Of a DNA stretch of 64,000 bases, positions 1 to 6,818 are shown piece after piece. Where the stretch lies: contig JAFQNL010000013.1 of assembly GCA_017395935.1 (NCBI GenBank), positions 124,001 to 188,000 of the forward strand. Direction: 5' to 3'. The notes under the pieces are model-generated. The model did no database searches. It saw only the letters and a program-made list of their open reading frames with translations, and was not told where the DNA came from. A program made the position numbers and the translations under genes. Each line of letters opens with the position of its first letter. Position 1 is the stretch's first letter. Origin of the DNA: Oscillospiraceae bacterium (GTDB lineage Bacteria > Bacillota > Clostridia > Oscillospirales > Oscillospiraceae).

Positions 1-121
1 CTTTTTTTCTTCCCTTTCCGCCGTCGGTGTGGTATCATGTCTGCGACGGCTCTTTCGTGTTTTGTCGTCTCTTGCCCTTGTCGGAGGTGGTGCTCCGGCA
101 GGGGCGCTTTTTTATGCCTGC

Positions 122-349
122 TCACGGCTCCACGCCGTAATGGCGCAGGAATGGGATGCGTGGGATTTTTACCCGGGCACCATAGAGCCTCTCGGTATCA
201 CTGCTGATAACAGTCACCGGAAAGCCCAGCAGCTCCGGCCGCTGCTTTGCCAAATTGCGGATGGTGTGCGCGTTGGAGCCCACCACCTCCTCCGCCTCTT
301 TGGCCGTAATGTATGGCTTGCTCAGCCTCCGGATCTCTTCAAGGGTCAT
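122..349 (-). CDS. small helix-turn-helix protein of the mobile element
   Basis: A 75-residue protein. The segment around residues 11-40 (KPYITAKEAEEVVGSNAHTI) looks like the winged helix-turn-helix found in excisionase-like and other small DNA-binding proteins of clostridial prophages. Its ATG overlaps the stop of the upstream 66-residue gene by four bases, so the two are probably translationally coupled. No enzymatic motif is seen. It could be an excisionase or a minor regulator; the exact role is not established. It belongs to the leftward operon of the integrated element. Confidence 0.6.
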   Translation of the reverse strand: MTLEEIRRLSKPYITAKEAEEVVGSNAHTIRNLAKQRPELLGFPVTVISSDTERLYGARVKIPRIPFLRHYGVEP

Positions 350-546
350 ACGCAGGTCTCCTTATGCAGGCTCCTAAACTCTACGCAGAACACCCGCTGC
401 CAATCGTGGCAGAATACGCAGGGATTCCCGGTATCAGAGCTGAAGCCCACGACCACTCCCCTGCCCAGGTCGCTGCTGCGGACCAGATCTCCCAGCCGCA
501 AGGGCATATCAGGGTCAGCGGGTCTTCTGTTGATGTAATCGAGCAT
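346..546 (-). CDS. small hypothetical protein of the mobile element
   Basis: A 66-residue protein that I do not recognise. It has a C-terminal cysteine pattern (PCVFCHDW, then VFCVEF, then a Cys two residues from the end) and a central LGDLVRSSDLGRGVVVGF stretch that resembles a small beta-barrel. An AGGAGG-like site lies upstream of the ATG, and the 3' end overlaps the next gene by four bases. Coupling with the neighbouring small DNA-binding protein supports it being a real element gene. Confidence 0.5.
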   Translation of the reverse strand: MLDYINRRPADPDMPLRLGDLVRSSDLGRGVVVGFSSDTGNPCVFCHDWQRVFCVEFRSLHKETCV

Positions 547-590
547 GGTTTCCTCCTTTTGCGATAAGTACAGATTATGGGACTAATACC

Positions 591-1256
591 TCACGACGCT
601 CTGCCCGCTTTCTGGGCCAGCAGCTTCGTCTTGTACCATTCCAGATGCCGTTTTCTGGCTTCATAGTTGGGCTCAGAAATCAGAAGTCCGATGTCTGCCT
701 TCTGGAGCGTATTCATCAGCCAGATCTGCTCCTCATCTAGATAGGGTCGGATGCTTGCTCCAGGCTTTACGCCCCGAGCCTTGCGGAACTCTTTCGCTGT
801 CATACCGGTCACCAGACGATTGATCAGGTCGCACTCGTTGCTGAAATGGTGCGGCTTGGGATTCTCATGCAGCAGCTTGATGTTCTCTGTCAGCAGAGGA
901 TAATCTTTCCGGGTTGCCACTAGCGTGCGGATAAATGTTTCCATTTGGTTAAACCGCCGGATGTAGGCCTCCTTAAAGCGGGCCGCTTTCTTGCCCCGAT
1001 AACCCATGACCAGAAAGGTGAAGCCGTCCCGGGTCATGGCGTAGCAGGGCTGTTTCTTCCCCTGCTGATTCAGGTACGAGGACTCCGCAAAGTTGCGGAG
1101 TCGGAATTCCTCCGAACAGTCAAGGTTCCGAATGGACTTAAGTACATCGTCATGCCTCTTGTTGAACATCTGCGCCACATACAGGCTGTCCACCCTTACA
1201 GTGTCGTGGATGTCGGCAAATATGCCGTAGTTGTCTTTGGGAATAAGCTCTTTCAT
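591..1256 (-). CDS. Rha family phage regulatory protein
   Basis: A 221-residue protein. Residues about 15-110 match the Rha family of phage regulators: an N-terminal VDSLYVAQMFNKRHDDVLKSI segment, then the RNFAESSYLNQQGK and YAMTRDGFTFLVMGYRGKKA motifs typical of that family. The C-terminal half (about 120-221) resembles the KilA-C/ORF6C-type DNA-binding domains often attached to Rha or antirepressor proteins. AGGAGG precedes the ATG. A perfect inverted repeat of the element operator type (1281-1298) lies just upstream. Family knowledge suggests interference with host or phage gene control; the precise target is unknown. Confidence 0.8.
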   Translation of the reverse strand: MKELIPKDNYGIFADIHDTVRVDSLYVAQMFNKRHDDVLKSIRNLDCSEEFRLRNFAESSYLNQQGKKQPCYAMTRDGFTFLVMGYRGKKAARFKEAYIRRFNQMETFIRTLVATRKDYPLLTENIKLLHENPKPHHFSNECDLINRLVTGMTAKEFRKARGVKPGASIRPYLDEEQIWLMNTLQKADIGLLISEPNYEARKRHLEWYKTKLLAQKAGRAS

Positions 1257-1280
1257 TGGTTTCCTCCTTTTTACTAGCGT

Positions 1281-1298
1281 ATTCGCAATAATGCGAAT
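1281..1298. promoter_or_regulatory. operator-like inverted repeat (site A)
   Basis: A perfect inverted repeat with 7-base arms and a 4-base spacer, ATTCGCA-N4-TGCGAAT, between the XRE gene and the Rha gene. The core TTCGCA-N4-TGCGAA is identical to site B at 1528-1543. It is placed to control expression of the Rha gene by one of the two XRE proteins (inference). Confidence 0.6.
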
Positions 1299-1299
1299 C

Positions 1300-1509
1300 C
1301 TAGGCCAAAAAAATTTGACTGGCCTCTTCCCGGGTCAGGGACAGGATATCCGCGATCCGGTGCATCTCGCCAATGGAGAACTCCAGTGCCTCACTTTTCA
1401 TCTTGCGGGAGAAGGTGCTCCGGTCCATGGAAACCATGCCAGCCACCTTCTCCTGTGTCAGGCCCTTCTCCATGATCTTCCCCCTGAGCTTGTCTACATT
1501 CACACGCAA
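1300..1509 (-). CDS. XRE family transcriptional regulator (short)
   Basis: A 69-residue single-domain helix-turn-helix protein. The HTH runs through KIMEKGLTQEKVAGMVSMD and STFSRKMKS, followed by a short C-terminal helix. I chose the TTG at 1509, nine bases after AGGAGG. A GTG at 1503 is the alternative, and the longer open frame up to 1647 would start upstream of the predicted promoter. Inverted repeats flank the gene at 1281-1298 and 1528-1543. It is probably the Cro- or repressor-like partner of the divergent XRE gene at 1683. Confidence 0.7.
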   Translation of the reverse strand: MRVNVDKLRGKIMEKGLTQEKVAGMVSMDRSTFSRKMKSEALEFSIGEMHRIADILSLTREEASQIFLA

Positions 1510-1527
1510 CGGGATTCGCCTCCTTTC

Positions 1528-1543
1528 TTCGCATTTCTGCGAA
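1528..1543. promoter_or_regulatory. operator-like inverted repeat (site B)
   Basis: A perfect TTCGCA-N4-TGCGAA repeat just upstream of the ribosome-binding site of the leftward XRE gene and just downstream of its predicted promoter. It has the same core as site A and is related to the weaker sites at 1591-1606 and 1633-1648. Confidence 0.65.
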
Positions 1544-1554
1544 TTTCTGGCTAT

Positions 1555-1583
1555 AAGATACCACCAACTGTCATTCGTGTCAA
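1555..1583 (-). promoter_or_regulatory. promoter of the leftward XRE gene
   Basis: On the minus strand, a perfect TTGACA -35 (1578-1583) and TATCTT -10 (1555-1560) are separated by 17 bases. The predicted start near 1548 lies immediately before operator site B. Confidence 0.75.
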
Positions 1584-1590
1584 GAGCATT

Positions 1591-1606
1591 TTCGCATTTT
1601 TGAAAA
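1591..1606. promoter_or_regulatory. degenerate operator-like site (site C)
   Basis: TTCGCA followed after 4 bases by TGAAAA: one intact half-site and one degenerate half-site of the element operator, with the same 6-4-6 geometry. It lies just upstream of the -35 of the leftward XRE promoter. Confidence 0.4.
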
Positions 1607-1632
1607 ATTTTTTGATTCCATCGCAAAATCGT

Positions 1633-1662
1633 GTTGCATTTTTGCAAAAACAGTGATAGGAT
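1633..1662 (+). promoter_or_regulatory. promoter of the rightward XRE gene overlapping operator site D
   Basis: TTGCAT (1634-1639) and TAGGAT (1657-1662) are spaced by 17 bases. The -35 is embedded in an inverted repeat TTGCA-N4-TGCAA (1634-1647) with the same 4-base spacing as sites A and B. Binding there should block this promoter. Confidence 0.6.
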
Positions 1663-1682
1663 AGGTGCAAGAGGTGAGAACT

Positions 1683-2120
1683 ATGACAACCGGCGCACGA
1701 ATGAAGATGAGAAGAAAAGAACTGGGGGTTCCTGTAGATCGGGTGGCTGCCGCTCTGGGTGTTTCCGTGGCTACGGTATACCGCTACGAGAAAGGGGACA
1801 TCGAGAAGGTTCCCGGCGCTCTGCTGGAACCTCTGGCCAGAGTGCTGCAGACCACCGCAGCCTGGCTGATGGGCTGGAGCGACGACGTAAATACTTCAAA
1901 AGAGAAAGGTGTGACTGTTGGATCGAGAGTAAAACCTTTCGTGTCCAACAAGGGTGTGCGGCTAGTCTGCAAGATCGACTCAAAGCTGTATAACGAGTTG
2001 GCTGATTTTGCAGACATTAATGGCAGAACACTCGAAGACGAAATTGAGATTCGTCTACACGATTCTCTGGAGATGACCTGGGACACACATGACTGTGAAG
2101 ATAACCGGAGGGAGCCGTAA
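1683..2120 (+). CDS. XRE regulator with C-terminal Arc-like ribbon-helix-helix segment
   Basis: A 145-residue protein. Residues about 5-65 form a Cro/CI-type helix-turn-helix (VAAALGVSVATVYRYEKGD), followed by a short linker. Residues about 95-135 (KIDSKLYNELADFADINGRT, then an EDEIEIRLHDSLE helix) resemble the Arc/MetJ ribbon-helix-helix fold, whose hallmark is NGRS-x(3)-EI. I chose the ATG at 1683, which follows GAGGTGA and lies downstream of the predicted transcription start; the GTG at 1665 would fall before that start. It is probably the element's main repressor, but this is inferred from position. Confidence 0.7.
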   Translation: MTTGARMKMRRKELGVPVDRVAAALGVSVATVYRYEKGDIEKVPGALLEPLARVLQTTAAWLMGWSDDVNTSKEKGVTVGSRVKPFVSNKGVRLVCKIDSKLYNELADFADINGRTLEDEIEIRLHDSLEMTWDTHDCEDNRREP

Positions 2121-2129
2121 AACAAAAAA

Positions 2130-2194
2130 CCGCCCCCGTGCTACCAACACGGAGGCGGAGGAGTGGCCGGAGCTGCTACCAACAGCTTGCGGCC
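2130..2194 (+). other. two consecutive hairpins with the same CTACCAA loop
   Basis: Hairpin 1 has 11-base arms (2130-2140 and 2148-2158, one mismatch) around CTACCAA. Hairpin 2 has arms 2165-2175 and 2183-2194 with a small internal bulge, again around CTACCAA. They lie in the leader between the XRE gene and the integrase gene. Read on the minus strand, hairpin 1 is followed by a T-run and would also pass as a terminator, but no minus-strand gene precedes it. Confidence 0.6.
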
Positions 2195-2283
2195 GATGCA
2201 CAGGAACCAAGTACCACCATGGCACCATTGCGCCCTTTTATTGTACCATACCGGGCGTTTTGGTGCAAGAGAAAGGAGAAAAG

Positions 2284-3435
2284 ATGATCTGCATCAAATG
2301 CCGGGCCCCGCTGGAAGACGGCTATCTCTACTGCCCCCGCTGCGGCGCCGGCCAGACCAGCCGCAGCCAGCGCCGGAAGAGCCGTGGGAATGGGCAGGGC
2401 AGCGTCTACCAGCTCCCGAACCGGACCTGGATCGCCATCCGGGTACTGGGCTATACGGCCGACAAGGAAGGAAAGCTCCACAAGCAGACGGTTTCCAAGT
2501 CCGGCTTCCGGACAAAGCGGGAGGCGGTGAACTACCTGCCGAAGCTGAATCAGCAGCACAGGAAAAAGCAGACCGCGCCCACGCTGGCCGCCGTCTATGA
2601 CAAGTGGCTGCCCACCCACCGGGCCGGAGCATCCACCATAGGCTGCTACAAAGCTGCCTGGAACTATTTCCGGCCCTTGCACTATATCCAGCTCAATCTG
2701 ATCGACATTGACGATCTGCAGGAGTGCCTGGATGACTGCCCCAAGGGAAAGCGCACCCGGCAGAATATGAAGGCTCTCTGCGGCCTAATCTACAAGTACG
2801 CCATCCCCCGGCCCCAGTATCAGGTGCAGCTGAATCTGGCGGAATATCTGATCGTCAGCGGCGAGGCATCTGATGAAAAATCCGCTCTCCCCCTGGAAGC
2901 GGTCAGCTCCCTCATGCAGCACGTGGACGACATTGACTACGCCTCCCACATCGTCTGCCAGTGCTATCTGGGCTTCCGCCCCTCCGAACTGCTGGCTCTG
3001 GATGCCGGAGACTACGATCACCAGCGCCGTGCCTTTGTGGGCGGTGCGAAAACGGAGGCAGGCCGGGATCGGATCGTCACCGTCTCCCCGAAGATCCAGC
3101 CCATAATCGACAGGCTCCTCTCAGACCGCATCAGCGGCCCTGTATTCGCCGCTTCCGACGGAGACAGAATGAATATCAAAGAGTACCGTGCCGCCTTCTA
3201 CGCCGCTCTCGACGCAGCAGGAATAGACAACCCGGTATCAGAAACGGCAGACGGCGTAAAGCGGCACAAGTACACGCCTCACAGCTGCCGCCACACCTTC
3301 GCCACCATGATGAAGAACGTCAGCGCTCCGGACAAAGACAAGCTCCGACTCATCGGCCATACCTCCACCGAAATGCTCCGGCATTATCAGGACGTGGATA
3401 TCGACAGCCTCCGCAGGATCACCGACGCACTGTAA
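2284..3435 (+). CDS. int: tyrosine recombinase (integrase)
   Basis: A 383-residue site-specific recombinase of the phage integrase family. The order is an N-terminal four-cysteine zinc-ribbon-like segment (C3, C6, C17, C20), an arm-binding region (about 35-95), a SAM-like core-binding domain (about 98-180) and a catalytic domain (about 200-383). All active-site residues are visible: R232 (GFRPSELL), K256, H333 and R336 (HSCRHTF), H359 (LIGHTS) and nucleophile Y368 (RHYQDV). The ATG at 2284 follows GAAAGGAG; in-frame codons upstream run through the hairpin leader and are not expected to be translated. It lies beside tRNA-Pro, its likely target. Confidence 0.92.
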   Translation: MICIKCRAPLEDGYLYCPRCGAGQTSRSQRRKSRGNGQGSVYQLPNRTWIAIRVLGYTADKEGKLHKQTVSKSGFRTKREAVNYLPKLNQQHRKKQTAPTLAAVYDKWLPTHRAGASTIGCYKAAWNYFRPLHYIQLNLIDIDDLQECLDDCPKGKRTRQNMKALCGLIYKYAIPRPQYQVQLNLAEYLIVSGEASDEKSALPLEAVSSLMQHVDDIDYASHIVCQCYLGFRPSELLALDAGDYDHQRRAFVGGAKTEAGRDRIVTVSPKIQPIIDRLLSDRISGPVFAASDGDRMNIKEYRAAFYAALDAAGIDNPVSETADGVKRHKYTPHSCRHTFATMMKNVSAPDKDKLRLIGHTSTEMLRHYQDVDIDSLRRITDAL

Positions 3436-3438
3436 AGC

Positions 3439-3466
3439 AAAAACCGGCCTCAAAGGCTGGTTTTCA
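3439..3466 (+). terminator. terminator after the integrase gene
   Basis: AACCGGCC and GGCTGGTT pair around TCAAA (with a G-T wobble), are preceded by A residues and followed by TTTTC. Confidence 0.65.
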
Positions 3467-3471
3467 CATTG

Positions 3472-3521
3472 GCAATAGATGAGCAATAGACATACATTCC
3501 ACCGCACATAATTTAAATTAT
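3472..3521. repeat. direct repeats and AT-rich palindrome near the attachment site
   Basis: GCAATAGA occurs twice (3472-3479 and 3483-3490), 11 bases apart in phase. A perfect 14-base palindrome ATAATTTAAATTAT lies at 3508-3521. Both are between the integrase stop and the tRNA 3' end, where arm-type integrase sites would be expected. That function is inferred only. Confidence 0.4.
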
Positions 3522-3541
3522 AGAACTCAAAAAGTAAGAAA

Positions 3542-3571
3542 AAGACCTGAAATCTTTCGATTTCAGGTCTT
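3542..3571 (-). terminator. terminator of tRNA-Pro
   Basis: A perfect 13-base stem with a GAAA tetraloop on the minus strand, directly after the tRNA 3' end and followed by a T-rich tract. Confidence 0.8.
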
Positions 3572-3576
3572 CTCAA

Positions 3577-3650
3577 TCCGAGTGACTGGAGTCGAACCAG
3601 CGGCCTCTTGAACCCCATTCAAGCGCGATACCAAACTTCGCCACACCCGG
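3577..3650 (-). tRNA. tRNA-Pro(GGG)
   Basis: A complete cloverleaf on the minus strand. The acceptor stem CCGGGTG pairs with CACTCGG, with discriminator A at 3577. The D stem is GCGA/TCGC. The anticodon stem CTTGA/TCAAG surrounds loop ATGGGGT, giving anticodon GGG. The T arm is GCTGG-TTCGACT-CCAGT. The 3' CCA is not encoded. The 3' end faces the integrase gene 141 bases away, so the 3' part of this tRNA is the likely attachment core of the mobile element. Confidence 0.93.
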
Positions 3651-3690
3651 ATTTCGGTTATTGGGGTTGTTCGCTTCAAGCGACTGGTAT

Positions 3691-3719
3691 ATAATAGCAC
3701 AGACTTCTCAGGATTGCAA
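3691..3719 (-). promoter_or_regulatory. promoter of tRNA-Pro
   Basis: Minus-strand TTGCAA (3714-3719) and TATTAT (3691-3696) with a 17-base spacer, about 35 bases before the mature tRNA 5' end. Confidence 0.7.
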
Positions 3720-3822
3720 GTCTTTTTTTGATTTTTCTCGAAAAAAATTTCCACGCACTAATCTCCGGCGTTTTGACCGATTTCTGGCCTATTCTGTCTC
3801 TTTCTTTCTGTCCTTTGCGCCG

Positions 3823-3850
3823 TTGACTTTTTCCCCTTCCGAATTATAAT
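3823..3850 (+). promoter_or_regulatory. promoter of the PTS IIC-like gene
   Basis: TTGACT (3823-3828) and TATAAT (3845-3850) with a 16-base spacer, followed by a leader of about 55 bases. Confidence 0.7.
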
Positions 3851-3913
3851 GGAGTCGTTACAGCTGTCAAGACACATAAACTATAACCACTAACGGAAAC
3901 GGAGTGACGGGAT

Positions 3914-4957
3914 ATGGCTGGTCTGCGTACTTTTCTTCAGCGCAAGGACATTGAGATCTCTGCCCGCCGGTATGGCATCGATGCGCTCAGTGCCATGGCT
4001 CAGGGTCTCTTTGCCTCCCTGCTGATCGGCACCATTTTCAACACCCTTGGCACCCAGTTTGGACTGGACTTTTTCAGTCAGATGGGCGCTTTCGCCTCGG
4101 CAATGGCCGGACCCGCAATGGCGGTCGCTATCGGCTACGCGCTCAAGGCTCCCCCTCTGGTCCTGTTCTCGCTGCTGGCTGTAGGCAATGCCGCCAACAG
4201 TCTGGGCGGCGCGGGCGGACCTCTGGCCGTTCTGATTATCACCATTTTTGCCGCCGAGTTCGGCAAGGCAGTCAGCAAAGAGACCCGGGTGGATATTCTT
4301 GTAACCCCCGCTGTTACCATTGGTACAGGTGTTCTTCTTTCCCTGCTTTGCGCTCCCGCTATCGGTGCTGCCGCCTCCGCCTTCGGCCAGCTGATCATGT
4401 GGGCCACCGAACTGCAGCCTCTGCTTATGGGCATTCTGGTCTCGGTACTGGTAGGTATTGCGCTCACTCTGCCCATCTCTTCGGCTGCCATCTGTCACGC
4501 GCTGGGTTTGGTAGGTCTGGCCGGCGGCGCCGCCGTTGCCGGATGCTGCGCCCAGATGGTCGGTTTCGCCGTTATGAGCTATCGTGAAAACGGTGTCGGC
4601 GGTCTGATCAGTCAGGGTCTGGGCACTTCCATGCTTCAAATGAGCAATATCGTTAAAAAGCCGGTAATCTGGCTGCCTGCCATTCTTACCTCTGCCATTA
4701 CCGGGCCCATAGCTACCTGTCTGTTCCGTCTGGAAATGAACGGTGCCGCTATCTCCTCGGGCATGGGTACCTGTGGTATGGTAGGGCCGATCGGCGTCTA
4801 TACCGGCTGGGTTAACGACGGCATTTCCATCACCGCCGGCCACTGGCTGGGTCTGATCCTTATCTCAATTGTTCTCCCTGCCCTGATCTGTCTGGCCATC
4901 AGCGAGTTCTTCCGCAAGGCAGGCTGGATCTGCGAAGGGGATCTGAAGCTGGACTAA
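3914..4957 (+). CDS. PTS transporter subunit IIC-like membrane protein
   Basis: A 347-residue, very hydrophobic protein with about nine to ten membrane segments and many small-residue stretches (GGAGGPLAV, GLAGGAAVAG, SSGMGTCGMVGPIGVYTG). The pattern matches the Firmicutes family of stand-alone PTS IIC-like proteins (PTS_EIIC_2). No IIA or IIB domain is fused, and none is encoded nearby, so a sugar substrate cannot be assigned. The gene has its own promoter and a terminator, so it is monocistronic. An HPr-like protein is encoded 2.4 kb downstream on the other strand, but it lacks the phosphorylatable histidine. Confidence 0.8.
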   Translation: MAGLRTFLQRKDIEISARRYGIDALSAMAQGLFASLLIGTIFNTLGTQFGLDFFSQMGAFASAMAGPAMAVAIGYALKAPPLVLFSLLAVGNAANSLGGAGGPLAVLIITIFAAEFGKAVSKETRVDILVTPAVTIGTGVLLSLLCAPAIGAAASAFGQLIMWATELQPLLMGILVSVLVGIALTLPISSAAICHALGLVGLAGGAAVAGCCAQMVGFAVMSYRENGVGGLISQGLGTSMLQMSNIVKKPVIWLPAILTSAITGPIATCLFRLEMNGAAISSGMGTCGMVGPIGVYTGWVNDGISITAGHWLGLILISIVLPALICLAISEFFRKAGWICEGDLKLD

Positions 4958-4982
4958 TCTGCCTTGTCTTCTCCTCCTATTC

Positions 4983-5021
4983 CCTGCCACGGCTCTGTAA
5001 AGACTGTGGTGGGGATTTTTT
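4983..5021 (+). terminator. terminator of the PTS IIC-like gene
   Basis: An imperfect stem (CCC and CCACGG pairing with CTGTGG and GGG) around a short loop, followed by a run of six T. Confidence 0.5.
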
Positions 5022-5088
5022 ACCGGTCGACAGCAGTCTCTCTGTCCCAGTCTTATCCACTCGATGCCCCACTGACAGCAACAGCAAA

Positions 5089-5116
5089 CGCCTGACCGTC
5101 TGGTCAGGCGTTTTTT
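5089..5116 (+). terminator. strong rho-independent terminator
   Basis: A perfect CGCCTGACC/GGTCAGGCG stem with loop GTCT and six T. It separates the PTS gene from the convergent PFL gene. Confidence 0.85.
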
Positions 5117-5126
5117 GCGGGATTAC

Positions 5127-6485
5127 TTAGTTTCGCAGGCTATGCAGCGGCGCGGGGATGCGGCCTCCTCTTGCCACGAAGTCCTCGGCAGACCCCCGAT
5201 GGACGGGCATAACAGGGGCAGATCCCAGCAGGCCACCCATTTCCACCATGTCCCCCACCTTCTTGCCGGGGGCAGGAATAATGCGCACTGCGGTCGTCTT
5301 ATTGTTGACCATACCAATCGCTGCCTCGTCGGCAATGATGGCCGAGATAGTAGCCGCGGTGGTATCACCGGGAACGGCGATCATATCCAGACCCACCGAA
5401 CAGACGCAGGTCATCGCCTCCAGCTTATCCAGCGTCAAAACACCGGACTGAGCAGCGGCAATCATGCCCTCGTCCTCGGATACAGGGATAAAGGCGCCGG
5501 ACAGGCCGCCCACATGGCTGGAGGCCATAACGCCACCCTTCTTCACCGCGTCATTGAGCAGAGCCAGTGCGGCGGTGGTGCCGTGGGTACCGCAGACTTC
5601 CAGGCCCATCTCCTCCAGAATCCGGGCCACCGAGTCGCCCACAGCGGGAGTGGGCGCCAGAGACAGGTCCACGATGCCAAAGGGGGTATCCAGCCGCTGA
5701 CTGGCTTCCCGGGCAACAAGCTGACCCATACGGGTGATCTGGAAGGCAGTCTTTTTCACCGTCTCTGCTACCACGTCAAAGGGCTGGCCCTTAACCGACT
5801 GGAGTGCATGGTAAACTACGCCGGGGCCGGAGACGCCCACGTTGATGACGCTCTCCGCCTCGCCCACGCCGTGGAATGCCCCGGCCATAAAGGGGTTATC
5901 CTCCACGGCATTGCAGAAGACCACCAGCTTGGCGCAGCCGAAGCCGGCGGTATCGGCGGTGCGCTGGGCAGTCTTTTTGATGACCTCACCCATATACCGG
6001 ACCGCGTCCATATTGATGCCCGCCTTGGTGGAGCCCACATTGACGGAGGAGCAGACATAGTCGGTGACGGCCAGCGCCTCGGGAACGGCATTCATCAGCT
6101 TCTTGTCCGCCTCGGTCAGTCCCTTCTGAACCAGAGCGGAGTAGCCGCCGATGAAGTTGACGCCGCAGGTCTTGGCAGCCCGATCCAGCGCCTTGGCAAA
6201 AGGAACGTAGTCCGCCGTCTCGCAGCCGGCAGCCACCAGCGCAATGGGGGTAACGGAGATACGTTTATTAACGATAGGAATACCGAACTCGGCTTCAATC
6301 GCCTCGCCGGTTGGGACCAGCCGCTCAGCCTTTCGGCAGATTTTGTCATAAATCTTCCGGCAGCAGGCCTCGGGGTCAGGATCAGCGCAGGAGAGCAGGG
6401 AGATACCCATGGTAATGGTACGGATATCCAGATGCTGCTGGTCGATCATATTCAAAGTTTGAAGGATCTCGTTTCTACTCAGCAT
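5127..6485 (-). CDS. PFL family protein (UPF0210/DUF711)
   Basis: A 452-residue protein matching the UPF0210 (DUF711, PFL) family across its whole length. It has the typical glycine-rich C-terminal half ([35 protein letters not shown]). The molecular function is not firmly known; the family is distantly related to glycyl radical enzyme folds but lacks a usual glycyl radical motif here. The upstream ACT-domain gene ends eight bases before the ATG, the widely conserved UPF0237-UPF0210 gene pair, which suggests the ACT protein senses a small ligand for this protein. Confidence 0.9.
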   Translation of the reverse strand: MLSRNEILQTLNMIDQQHLDIRTITMGISLLSCADPDPEACCRKIYDKICRKAERLVPTGEAIEAEFGIPIVNKRISVTPIALVAAGCETADYVPFAKALDRAAKTCGVNFIGGYSALVQKGLTEADKKLMNAVPEALAVTDYVCSSVNVGSTKAGINMDAVRYMGEVIKKTAQRTADTAGFGCAKLVVFCNAVEDNPFMAGAFHGVGEAESVINVGVSGPGVVYHALQSVKGQPFDVVAETVKKTAFQITRMGQLVAREASQRLDTPFGIVDLSLAPTPAVGDSVARILEEMGLEVCGTHGTTAALALLNDAVKKGGVMASSHVGGLSGAFIPVSEDEGMIAAAQSGVLTLDKLEAMTCVCSVGLDMIAVPGDTTAATISAIIADEAAIGMVNNKTTAVRIIPAPGKKVGDMVEMGGLLGSAPVMPVHRGSAEDFVARGGRIPAPLHSLRN

Positions 6486-6493
6486 GGCTTACC

Positions 6494-6763
6494 TCAGATT
6501 CGGTGCATAGCGTTGAAGATATCTTCCCGCTGGGCATGAACGTTCAGTCCGATCTTCCGGCCCTCTTCCTGAAGGTACTGGACCATCTGGGCAAAAGGCA
6601 TATCGCAGGCTGCGGTATCAACCATCATGATCATGGTGAAATAGTCCTGCAGGATGGTCTGGCTGATATCCAGGACGTTGATATTGTTCTTGGCCAGCAG
6701 GGCACAGACCTCGGCAATAATGCCCACCCGGTCCTTGCCGATAACAGTTACGATGGCTCGCAT
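6494..6763 (-). CDS. ACT domain protein (UPF0237)
   Basis: An 89-residue single ACT domain: MRAIVTVIGKDRVGIIAEV at the N terminus, then NINVLDISQTI, the classic beta-alpha-beta ligand-binding start. It belongs to the UPF0237 family, which is usually encoded next to UPF0210, as here (eight-base gap). ACT domains bind amino acids or similar small molecules; the ligand is unknown. The order 7.6 to 5.1 kb is HPr-like, yfbR, ACT, PFL, all leftward and closely spaced, so they are probably one operon. Confidence 0.9.
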   Translation of the reverse strand: MRAIVTVIGKDRVGIIAEVCALLAKNNINVLDISQTILQDYFTMIMMVDTAACDMPFAQMVQYLQEEGRKIGLNVHAQREDIFNAMHRI

Positions 6764-6818
6764 GGTATGATCCTCTCTGTTTCTGTAGTTTTCTTTTGGG
6801 TCTTTCAGCAGATGTTCT

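Noticed and set aside
1..121. Possible gene start or terminator at the extreme left
   Set aside because: There is a GCCGTCG/CGACGGC stem and a minus-strand ATG near position 39, but too little sequence to support either.
29..567. Plus-strand open frames at the left end
   Set aside because: They run opposite to the coupled small genes at 122-546, have no ribosome-binding site, and show no protein-like composition.
2089..2283. N-terminal extension of the integrase
   Set aside because: The extra 65 codons run through the hairpin leader, overlap the XRE gene and lack a Shine-Dalgarno sequence. The ATG at 2284 has one and begins the zinc ribbon.
3890..4843. Long minus-strand frame opposite the PTS gene
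   Set aside because: Low-complexity, Gly/Gln/Asn-rich translation produced by codon bias of the plus-strand gene.
5115..6539. Long plus-strand frame opposite the PFL gene
   Set aside because: Mirror frame of a well-supported family gene; no recognisable protein.
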